DNA from: Pestalotiopsis fici W106-1
Taxonomy: Eukaryota; Ascomycota; Sordariomycetes; Amphisphaeriales; Sporocadaceae
Direction: 5' to 3'
NCBI RefSeq assembly: GCF_000516985.1
Contig: NW_006917099.1
Coordinates: 186,001-250,000, forward strand
DNA length: 64,000 bases
Position 1 is the stretch's first letter; the number at the start of each line of letters is the position of its first letter. A model generated the notes under the pieces. That model did not search any database. It saw nothing but the letters and a program-made list of their open reading frames with translations, and was not told the DNA's origin. This document shows, one piece after another, positions 23,138-33,209 of this stretch. Both the position numbers and the translations under genes were made by a program.

Positions 23138-23884
23138 TCGCTTTCCTCCAGATACAATCTGGATACCACCTTTTTGCATACTTTTTATTGTTCTTCTCTT
23201 TTCGCAGTATAACACGTGGACGACCGTTGGTTCTATTTCTTCCAATACCGTATCATATCGCATAATTGTACACTTCACTCTCTTTTTCCAATGTTGAACA
23301 AGTGGGTTGTCTGGTTGAAAAATGGGTTTTTTTTGTCCCTCATCTATTCCCACATACGTATATATATAGTGGATCGCTAATTGACAGGTAGGATCCCCAC
23401 GTCATCGTCGGGCTCCGAGCGAAGAGTGTCTAGCATATCCCTGCGATGAAACAGAACAGGAACCCAAAGGCCCCAAGCTCGGATCTTGCCATTCAACCCA
23501 ACCAACCTCTAGTCTAACTGAAAAAGCTGCGCAAATCAAAACAAACAACAACAACAATAACAACATAACCAAATTCTTTTCCATTCTTCGGCGGTCGCCG
23601 CGCCTACTTACCTTTCTCCTCAATCTTTGAAGATGTGATTTTTGTGTGTGTGTGTGCATAATTGTAAATTGGCCCAGCGACTGTATTGACAGCAAGCACT
23701 GGTTGATTGAAGGCAAGCTCGGGGTGACCCCTCCAAGACATCCGACGTCCCGAGGTCCTCAAAACATCGTGATATCATAGAAAAGAAGAAGAGCATATTC
23801 CAAACAAGAACAACAATACATAAGCAGAGACGGAGACGGAGAGAGAGAGGGCGCAGGTGTGTCGTGATAGAGACAGAAAGGACA
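23138..23884. other. Promoter region of the MFS transporter
   Basis: Intergenic DNA between tRNA-Leu and the MFS gene. Contains a TATATATA at about 23359-23366, a TG dinucleotide run at about 23643-23655 and purine-rich sequence just before the start. No gene seen. Confidence 0.4.
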
Positions 23885-25759
23885 ATGGCGCGCATCCGCC
23901 GCCTCCTCCCGTTTTCGCCCTCGGCGACGCCATTGCAGGCGACAACGTACCTGCTCGGCATCTCGCTCTTCAGCATCTCCTTCCTCGTCTTCCTCAACTC
24001 GGCCGTGTCGTTCCTCATCACCGACCTCGTCGACATCAAGACCCGCGTCGGCGACATTGTCGGCACCCTCGGCTTTGTCGATGAGGTCGTCGCCCTCGTC
24101 GCCTGCCCCGCCTGGGGTCTCGTCTCGGACCGCCTCGGCGTCCGCTGGGTCGCCGTGTTGGGATATACCGTCATTGGCCTCAGCCTCGTCTGCTTTGTTC
24201 AGGTGCCCCAGGGCTGGGCCGGCGTCCGCGCCCTCGTGGCTGTCCGGATCCTGTTTGCCCTCGGCGCCACCGCTGCTGCCACCATGGTCACGGCCATTCT
24301 GCCAAACTTGACAGACGACGGAGGGCTGGAAGAAGAGGACACGGGCGATGACGGTGCGCAGCAGCACAGAAGACGCGCCAGGAAGCCAAACCAGAGACAC
24401 AGCGTGGCCATGAGCTTTGAGAGCGATGCCACGATTACGCCGCAGAGCTACTCGAGAGGTCTCAGCGCAGACGGCTCGAGCAGTAGCAGTCGCAGGAGGG
24501 GTGCTGGAACCCACGATGAAAACCAGTCGTCCACCAATGAAGACGGCAGAGGACGCAAACCATCGGCGCTGGCAGGATTCGTGGGTCTCTTCACAGGATG
24601 TGGCGCTTTGGTTGCGCTGGCCCTGTTTCTACCGCTGCCGACACGCTTTTCCAAGCGCGAGGGTGTTACGCCCGCCCAGGCCATCACGTACAGCTTTTAC
24701 GTCGTGGCGTTGGTGGCCCTAGGCGTAGCCCTTTTCGTCTTCATCGGCCTGAAGGATCTCAAGGGAGAGGAGGGCAAGGGCTGGCGCATGTTGCTCGGCC
24801 TCAAGCGGAAGAGGGAGGCGGGTGCCATTGCAAGCGACGACGAGACGTCACCGGCCGCTGCTGCCGGGCACCGACCTCTGGCGTATCGCCATCTCCTCAT
24901 GTCCTCGCTTCGCCTAGGCCTGACTGATCCGCACATTGCCGTCGGATACCTAGGTGGCTTCGTGGCTCGCGCCAGCACCGTGGCCATTAGCCTCTTTATC
25001 CCACTCTACATCAACACCTTCTTCATCAGCAACGGCTTTTGCCAAGGCTCGCCCAACGACCCGTCGCCCGAGCTGAAAAAGGAGTGTCGAACGGCCTATA
25101 TTCTTTCCTCTATCCTGAGCGGCGTGGCACAATTGATTGCCCTCATGTGCGCACCGCTGTTTGGATACCTGAGCGCCAGAAAGTGGCGCGGTATCAACTT
25201 GCCGATCCTGATTGCTACCCTCTGCGGTGTCGTGGGCTATATCGCCTTTCCCCGTCTGCCGAGCCCGGAATACAGGGACATTGACGGTCGAGGCGGAGGT
25301 GGTGTCGTCTTTCTAGTTGTCGCGCTGCTGGGCATTAGCCAGATTGGTGCTATTGTCTGCAGTCTCGGCTCTCTAGGGCGAGGTGTCTTGAGCGCTGACC
25401 TGCCCGTCGCCGTCTCCCCAACGTCGTCGGGACGGGATGGCGGCGAGGGCGAGGGCGAGGGCGAGGGCGAGGGCGAGGGCGAGAATGCACCGCTGCTAGA
25501 GAATGGCAACGGGCACGAAATCACGCGGCAGGAAGATGAGAAGCTTGTCTCGCGTGTTCAGCTCAAGGGCTCGGTGGCAGGCGTCTATTCGTGGTGTGGC
25601 GGTGCCGCCATCTTGTTGCTCACCAAGCTGGGAGGATACCTTTTCGACGTTGCTAGCACTGGTGCACCTTTTTACATGATGGCTGCCTTTAATGCGTTGC
25701 TTCTAGTTGCCGTGCTGGCGATTGATCTTGGGAATGGGATCAGGGGTACTAGGTCGTAG
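23885..25759 (+). CDS. Major facilitator superfamily transporter, substrate unknown
   Basis: Single exon, 624 residues from the ATG at 23885 (the frame is open upstream to 23864 but without ATG). Membrane helices begin at about residue 22 (YLLGISLFSISFLVFLNSAV). The MFS loop 2-3 signature is seen as WGLVSDRLGVRWVAVLGY. The two six-helix halves are separated by a long hydrophilic loop (about residues 145-225) rich in Ser, Arg and acidic residues. A second cytosolic insert near residue 520 holds seven Gly-Glu dipeptides followed by APLLENGNG. The layout resembles the uncharacterised yeast vacuolar-membrane protein Ycr023c. The dileucine-like ENAPLLE would suit vacuolar sorting, an inference. 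Substrate cannot be read from the sequence. Confidence 0.88.
   Translation: MARIRRLLPFSPSATPLQATTYLLGISLFSISFLVFLNSAVSFLITDLVDIKTRVGDIVGTLGFVDEVVALVACPAWGLVSDRLGVRWVAVLGYTVIGLSLVCFVQVPQGWAGVRALVAVRILFALGATAAATMVTAILPNLTDDGGLEEEDTGDDGAQQHRRRARKPNQRHSVAMSFESDATITPQSYSRGLSADGSSSSSRRRGAGTHDENQSSTNEDGRGRKPSALAGFVGLFTGCGALVALALFLPLPTRFSKREGVTPAQAITYSFYVVALVALGVALFVFIGLKDLKGEEGKGWRMLLGLKRKREAGAIASDDETSPAAAAGHRPLAYRHLLMSSLRLGLTDPHIAVGYLGGFVARASTVAISLFIPLYINTFFISNGFCQGSPNDPSPELKKECRTAYILSSILSGVAQLIALMCAPLFGYLSARKWRGINLPILIATLCGVVGYIAFPRLPSPEYRDIDGRGGGGVVFLVVALLGISQIGAIVCSLGSLGRGVLSADLPVAVSPTSSGRDGGEGEGEGEGEGEGENAPLLENGNGHEITRQEDEKLVSRVQLKGSVAGVYSWCGGAAILLLTKLGGYLFDVASTGAPFYMMAAFNALLLVAVLAIDLGNGIRGTRS
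25442..25483 (+). repeat. Hexanucleotide tandem repeat (GGCGAG)x7 within the MFS gene
   Basis: Seven exact copies of GGCGAG encode a (Gly-Glu)7 stretch in a cytosolic loop. Exact copies suggest recent slippage. Copy number changes would stay in frame. Confidence 0.95.
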
Positions 25760-28700
25760 ACGCGCAAAGAAGAAGAAAATGGAAAATTAGATTTGTACAT
25801 ATAGGCAACATGAGTATATTTGATTGATTGACATGTCAAAACCGATTGTTATCCTTTTGCTGTGATTTGTGCCAGAACTACCCTGCCTCAAATGACCACG
25901 TTATTCTTGAATATGAATTCAACTCTTGTTTATACATTGTATACCTGGTATGTATATCTACACAGCCTGTTCCCTTGCGATAATATTCAAATCTAGGCTT
26001 TTTGAGGATATGACTTGGAATGTACACCCGCAGGTGCGAAACAGCCCTCGTCACCAAGCGTGAAGCTCAGACCTTCCCAGTCAGAGCGATGAGTTGTGTC
26101 TATCATGATGTTCATCATGTTCCGACTCTAGCTGTATGTTGAATTTTCAAATCTTGGCAGGATTCAATTCTTCACGAGCATAAACTCTCTCACTCTCATG
26201 TACTCGGCATCTTGCCATCACCAGCATGTTTCTTTGTGCAGCCATTGACAGTTTGGGGTTGTTGGTGTATAGACCCCTTCCGTATGATTTTAAAGGTCTG
26301 AGTCAACCGAAACTCGGGGCGCCGGCCTTCAAAACCCTCGCTGCGACGTACGGATTTATTTTGGGTATTATACTGACCTGGAAGATTCCTGTCCGTCGTT
26401 CGAATGCAGCAGTGCTCTACGCTATCTCTGAGTACATATGAGGACAACCATGATGACTAAGTTGCTGTAGTATGTTCCGGCAAAGGGCAAGGTGATGTAA
26501 GCCAAGCTAGCAAATCCAGTCCGCACGTCACTCTGATCTGATTGACAGTTGCCCTACGGCGGTTTAGAGATATGGGGTTGATAACTGGTGCACACGAGAC
26601 ACTTTGAAGGTATTGTGCCCATAGCGCGCGCTCCTGTCGTCGGGTGTCGCAAGTCGGTCGTTGTGCTTGGTGCTCTATATTGTCCGAAGCTCGCAGTGAT
26701 TCGTCGACGTGTGGAAGCCAGTGACGAAGGCGTCAATCGCAACGAGCTATAATCGTCTGATGTGACGAGCTTGAAAATGCTTGTTTCATGCAAGAAGACA
26801 AAATTTGCTATCTTCCTGTGACGACTTGCGAGTCAGGACACATTGATCAACCTGGTTTATATCAGGGATATCGTCCTCCGGCATCGTGATAAGAGGCAAT
26901 CTTGCCCGCAAACGCCAGACAGCTCAGGCGATACAGAGGCAACGATGGAGCGAGATCGGCGGCATGTCGACACTCAGACCAAGGCAAACTGGGTACAGTA
27001 AACCATGTCACCGTTGGAACGTTGCAGCTGCAGATGTCAAGGATGTCGACTTGTCACTAGCATGAAAAGGGGATTTGCAACTAAAAGGCTATTGACGCAG
27101 GGGTGTGAGTTTCCAGAAGAGCGCTAGAATCCTTCCAGAAGGTAATGGGAGAAAAGTCTTGTCTCACTTTGCTCCGGCGCGTAGGTTACCTGACAGTCTG
27201 GCGGCGCCGTGGGCGTTGCTGTGTAGCATATTGCAGAGCCGGCTCTGCTCTGGAGTCAACGCCGATGATTCTGTCGGCAATGTCGATCGTCTTGGCTTGC
27301 TGTACGTAGAACTGAATTGCATTTCAGCTATATATGATTTGCAATGGGGATAGGGCTGGGCAGTCGAGTCAGGGTCGGCAATGACGCAAAAATGCGGAAG
27401 ACAGAGTCGCTAGGCCAGGTCAAAGATCACCTTTAACAGAGCGTGGTTCGTGATGTGAGTTGTGTTGTCTCCGAGTCTATCGGCGTCTAGTAAACTCCTA
27501 AACATCGTCAATAGGAGCATTTGTTGCCAAACCTCGGCCTGAGCATGTCGTATCACTGGCACTTGACATTCTTCTTTCGATCGGGTCGATGTCAAGGAGC
27601 CATTGCCAGGCAATGGTGCGCACATTTGTGTGTTTGGGGGGCTGCAGCGCTCAGTCGGTGGCTTCACTCTTGTCCAGTGCTATATTAACATCAAGGCCGG
27701 CGCCGGGCGGAGCTCGAACATGGCTAAGAAGCTGCCTAGCAGCACCCAACAGACCTTGACAGCCTCAGCGCGCCACAAACCAGACGAAGGAACAAAGTGG
27801 CTCCAAGGGACGGACGGCTGACGGGCAGCGTGGGCAACAGCGGGACAGCTCCTCGGAGATGCATAATCGATCTCGCAAGGATCGTTTCCCCAGGCGAGCC
27901 AGGCTAGCAACGCCAAGGCACACTTTTACCAATACGGTATGCGTCCGAAGGGTCGGCAGTCGAGGTTGCTGGGCTGTGGAATTCCTTTCCCTTTCGGGGC
28001 AAAATATCCATCAGGTTTGGCTGTCGCGGAATTTGTTCAATTCGCATAGCGGAACGGTGCTTGCACAATAATCGCCCTCATACGGGCGCAGTGGAGTTGG
28101 CGCTGGAACGCAATGAATTTTCGAGCAGATCATGGCAACAACAAGGCAAGATAGGGGGGCAATAATGAAGTAGAGATGGGCAATTCTATTGAATTCTTAT
28201 TATGGGTAGGCATGGAGTGACAGTTGTTGCGTGAAGACTAAAACCGACCAACGGAACTGGGACGACAGGATGGCGGGCAGGTAGCTGGGAGCTGGAGCTG
28301 GAGCTGGCTGGACCGGGCATGCTTGGCAATGCAATTATCAGAGTTCATGTAGTACAACGACAGGCGGACGGCGACTTGTAATGGGTGGAAGGAGGGGTAA
28401 TCAAAAGCAACCAGAAAACCAACTGACAGCGCAAACAAGCAAACAACCAGCTGGTCACATGAAAAGGGTGTCTAGAGGCGCCAGCGGTACATCATCGCTC
28501 ATTGGGTTTTGTCCAGCTAGCCCATCGATTACTCCGATTCGCGTGATGCGCAGACTGACGTGACTACTGTCACCGGGTTAAGCGACACCCATCAACCCTG
28601 AAGGTGCATTCTCCCAAATATATGGGTAGGGATGAGACTACGTACTAGACAAACGTTGGTATTGTTTTTCGATTGCTGTGAAAGTCGGGATTGCTAGCGT

Positions 28701-31700
28701 ATAAGGAGAGGAGATAACTTGGTCTGTAGTCAGAGATGGTTTGTTTCTATCTAGTCACCAGCTACAGAGCCCAGGCAGAGATGTCAGGACTGCACACCTC
28801 ACTTTCAGATACCAGATCGCTCTGGGAAAGACAATCGAGCCCGCCGTCATCCGATGCTTCCAATCTCATGTCTCTGTCGTGATGGTAGCCTTTCGTACCA
28901 AGAAGAATACTGAGGTGCACGTCCCTAGCTTCACTAACGGCCTCTCCCTTGGTTAAAGTGCCAAAACGTGGTTTGAACTGAGCACGCCCGTCATGCTGAG
29001 CTCGAGGCGCAACCATGACATGCAATGAATGCTCAAGCTCGGGATGACAACATCGTCCGGCGCTAATGGTTAGAGTTTGAACCCCTCCAGAACGTTGGGC
29101 CCGGGAGTATCATAAAAATATATCACCGTCCTTGACGGGCATTCAGTTGATTTTACTGTGAATCAACAATGAACCCTATTCAAGTGAATTTACGCAGAGC
29201 ATCCAGTATATATCTGTAGCTGGATTCGGACAGGAAAACGAAATCGGCGGGTTTTGAAAGAAGTTGTGTGTATCTATTCCAAAGTCCTTTTGATTTTCTT
29301 ACTTTACACCAATTGGGACATGTGCACTGGGAAACCGTCACTGTCTAGGTGCCCATTTCCCAAAGCCTTTGAGAAAACCCACAAAGAAAGAGAGCGCACA
29401 TATTGATGATGATGATGATGATTGATTGATTCTTCTTGTTCATCTACAATGCCTACACAGAGTATATAGCCTGCAGGTCGCCGGATCGAGGATGATGTGA
29501 TACTCTGTACTTACCAGGATGTCATGCACGTCTTCTCAAAGTCACTGGGGTTCGAATTTTCACCCCGGTTTATGCACTTAACAGGAAGACCAGGCTTGCG
29601 TGGACCGAGTACCCAAGTTTCAATTACTTTATATGAACAAGGACCCCAAGAAGAAGAAGCAGCAGCAGCCTCCGCGACTGAATTGCAGAGGCAGCTCCAA
29701 TTGAGATTGAGCAGCCTTTTTACTCCACCACGAGCGACTTGCTACTTTCACTACTACACCTTATTACCATCGATATTTGCTTGTTGATGGAACTGTGCCT
29801 ACATTTCATGCAATACATTGTACCACAGCTTGCACTCGTGCTTGGTTGGCCTTCTTGTGGACTCAAGCAACTACTGAGCTAACTGCCAGGAGCTTGTTGT
29901 AACACATCAAGTACATTCTCATTCTATTCTAACCTGTCTACTCACCCTACCTTGACCTACCTACTACATTGAACAGAACTACCTTACCTATTGCATTACC
30001 TGACACACCACTGTTTGATACGTCCGCCCGTCGTCAGCACCAGACAGACGTCTTGTTCTTCATCCTTCCGGGTTACCCTACCTACGGATAGGTACCGGGT
30101 GTTTTCATTGACTTTGAACCTACATGCGTTCTGCCGTGGCCGTTCCGTCTGCCCCTCTCAAGACAAGCAGAAATACCTACCTACAAGTGTGATTATTATT
30201 ATATCCGACTTTCACACTCTTGTAAGGGGAATTGGCCCCCTTCCTTGGCTCTAAAAGACGCACAACTCTTACCACCAAAGACCCTGTGCCTTACTTCACC
30301 GTCCTAGCCCGGCTCACGGCAACACGGCCAGCCACTTGGGCCCGTCTTGCGAGGCTAAGCTTCGTCCCGTGGCACAGGGCGGATCTCAGACAGGACTGGG
30401 AAAGAGGGAAAGAAAAAAAAAATCATTCCATTTAAAACCAGGCGCGTCACTAGAACAGGAAACGCCTAGGATCTTTCACGACTCACGACTTGAGCCCCAT
30501 TGTAAAGGGAAGGGGAGAGAGAAAGAAAAAAAAAATTCGGGCTCCGCTCAAGTTCCTTTGGCAAAGTACCGGTACCTGGCTTGAGTACCAGCGAAGGATA
30601 GGACCCAGCAGCCGCCCATCCATAGTCCCAGTCCCGGTTACCCAGTCCCAGTCCAAGTCCACACCACGCATGCACAGGCAATAGACTTGCAGGCCCCCGA
30701 ATGACCCAGCCGAGCAAAAGCGGGCTGTCTGGTCTGTTTGTCTGTGGTGAACAACGTCCAGCAACTACGTACCTGGCGTAGTGTATGTACCTACTGGACC
30801 TACTACTGTTAGCCAGCCCAGCTCCGAGACTGGAAAAAAAGACGACGAAGAAAAAAAAAATTAAAGAGCTTTTAGCAGTGGCTCTCCACACAACGGCAAA
30901 CGCAAGGGGAGAAAAAAAAACATTCTCCTCCTGGTAAACGAAGTTCCTAAGGTCTCTGGGTTCCCAAGGCGGCCCGAACAGCAAAAAAGCAGCTTGTCAC
31001 AGAGAGGAAACGAACCCTCATCAAAGTCGTCTGTTGATCTGACCATTTGCTCCATTGACCCCATCTGTCGTGGTTTTTCCTCTACCAAAGAAAATCTTCC
31101 TTCATCGTCGGGAACTGCATGTGCCTCTTTTCAACCTGAGAACTTCCCTACTCCAGACTTGGAAAGCACACCATCTGCCCTCCAAAACCACCTTTCCACT
31201 CAACTTTTAACAAACAATTACATAAAAAGCCCTTAGTCGTTTCTTCCTCTTACCATACACTCACTTGTCATCACTTATCTCGCACCCGTCTTTGAACACC
31301 AAACGTCCCCTTACTACTACGTACTACCTACCTAACAACTCCCCCTGGAGCCGCTTGGATCATCCCATCCTTATCTCCAGAAAGGAAGAGAGACAGACAG
31401 ATCAGTTCAGCCTGACTGCCCGCCCGCCTGTTCCACGTCGTTGGATCTCCGGTTTCCCCAGATTATGTACTGATTAGCTTTGCATACCCGCGCTTGGAAA
31501 AGTCTGCCGAGACAAGGACGCTTGTTGTTTCCGGGTTTCTAATTGTGGTGGTGTTGGCTCGCCTCTAGGTGTGATCGTTGTTGGTGTTGTATACTGTCAC
31601 GCCATCGCCGGGACCAGAAACCACTTACACAATCAAAACTCACCACCCGGGTTTTGACAAACAGTCAACCCCCCCAGCTTGCCCATTACACAAAACATAC

Positions 31701-31781
31701 CCGTGCTGAGCTATCTGATCAACCCGCGAGAGGCGTTTGCCGCCCACATAACCGGCAATCGTCTCCTTAGTCGAGACTGTC
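25760..31781. other. Gene-poor region and long bZIP upstream region, 6 kb
   Basis: No convincing gene between the MFS stop and the bZIP start. The left part (25760-29400) has only short featureless ORFs and a GAT/ATTG microsatellite at about 29405-29431. From about 29640 to the bZIP start the plus strand becomes pyrimidine-rich with TACCTACC motifs and several poly-A runs (about 30411, 30526, 30850, 30916). That is typical of a long promoter or leader for a regulatory gene. The last 308 nt before the bZIP ATG contain no ATG; just upstream is a two-codon ORF (ATG TAC TGA, 31465-31473). Confidence 0.45.
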
Positions 31782-33209
31782 ATGTCTGACAATATGTCTA
31801 TCGATCATAAAGACCCGTCCAAGGAAAACACTCCTGCTGACTCCAAGGCCTCGACTCCTGACCACGAGCAGAGTCCTTCTACTGCCCCAGAAGCTCAGCC
31901 AGCGAAGCGTAAGGGTGGTCGAAAGCCTGTAAGTCACATCAAGGCACTCATGAATGCACCTTGTTATATACTTTTCTTCTTCTTTTTTTCTTGTTACTTC
32001 CTTCTCTTTGTGACGATGGAAATAGTCGTGTGCAAACCAATACTGACAGTACACTATAGATCTATGCAACCTCGGAAGAAAGAAAGCAGAGGAACCGCCA
32101 GGCACAGGCTGCTTTCCGGGAGCGTCGCACAGAGTACATCAAGCAGCTGGAAGAGACGATTAGAGTCCATGAGTCTAACCTCTCCAACCTTCAGGCGGCT
32201 CATAGAAGTGCTGCCGACGAATGCTTGATGCTGCGCTACAAAAACTCCCTGTTGGAGCGTATCCTCCTTGAGAAAGGAATCGATGTCCAGGCCGAGCTTC
32301 AGGCCAAGACTGGCAGCCCTAACCTTGGACCAACACACATGCCTCAAAACATGGTTCAACCTCCTCCTATTCAGCGTGCTATCCTCAACCGACACCACTC
32401 GCGCAGGTCGGCTTCAAGCATAGCGCCCAAGCTCGAACCTGGCGCAGGATCTCTGCCGCAGCCTATGCATGGAATGCAAAGTGTTGCCTCCCCCTCCTCG
32501 AGACCAACGCCTCCTTCCCATGCCGCTTCTCCAACCGGCGCAACTCCCGGCTTTGGGGGTTCGGCCGTATCTCCAAAGACCAATGAGCCTCCAAACATGA
32601 GACCATCAATGCCAGCACCAATGCGACAGCTACCACCGATGCAGGGCCCCGTTGCAGCAGCAGCAGCACGACAACAGATGATGCAGCATGGAAATGGTGT
32701 TGGCGCCCGGCCTGGAGGTTTCTACTCGGCCCCCAACTTCCAAAATCACATCAAACAACTCGGCAAGCTGACCCGTTCCATTATACGATAGACCTTTGGC
32801 GTCCTAGGCTTACCATGTGAGTACAGAGCAGGAGTACGATGCTCCTAACGACATGATCGACGACGTCGAGCCCGACAACTCGGGCCCCGGTCCCTACCCG
32901 AGCCAGTTCAACGGCAATCAACCACCGCAGCACCAGCAGCAACAACAGCAACAGCATCAGCACCCAGCCCAGCAGCAGCAACACCAGCAGCAACAGCCGC
33001 AGCACGGCATGTCTCTGCCGCCGGCCGCGAGTGGCATTTCGGCACAACAGAACGCAACCGATGGACACGACTCGACGCAGACAACTGGCCAAGGATATCC
33101 TTCTATGACGGCACTTCTCGATCCTGCCCTGGACTGGGACCCCTTTGGACTGAGTGCCTCGATGGCTTTCCCTTCTCAATTCTCCTTCGACACCAGCAGC
33201 ATGCGATAA
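31782..33209 (+). CDS. bZIP transcription factor, fungal AP-1/Yap-like basic region
   Basis: Three exons: 31782-31928, 32060-32762, 32827-33209; 410 residues. A Ser/Thr/Pro-rich acidic head (residues 1-40) leads to KRKGGRKP and the basic region ERKQRNRQAQAAFRERR. N61-x7-R69 includes the Gln and Phe characteristic of Yap-type bZIPs. A leucine-zipper coil of four to five heptads follows (about residues 76-120). The C-terminal two thirds are Pro/Met/Gln-rich and disordered, with a CAG/CAA-encoded Gln tract (nt about 32923-33000) and an acidic/aromatic end (LLDPALDWDPFGLS), a likely activation segment. The second intron (32763-32826) is placed with a GC donor (GCAAGC) and CAG acceptor because this restores the frame (IKQLEQEYDAPNDM). 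If unspliced, translation stops at 32791 after 292 residues. No C-terminal Cys-rich domain as in Yap1 is visible. Target genes unknown. Confidence 0.85.
32923..33003 (+). repeat. CAG/CAA-rich repeat encoding a poly-Gln/His tract
   Basis: Mixed CAG and CAA codons with interspersed CAC/CAT encode a Gln-rich stretch in the bZIP C-terminal region. Low-complexity coding repeat, likely variable between strains. Confidence 0.8.

Noticed and set aside
29040..29090. tRNA-like TGGTTAGAG and TTGAACC sequences
   Set aside because: No acceptor stem or consistent T and anticodon stems can be folded on either strand.
30232..31477. Several short ORFs upstream of the bZIP gene (67-82 codons)
   Set aside because: Several begin with TTG rather than ATG, and they lie in CT-rich leader-like DNA without protein character.
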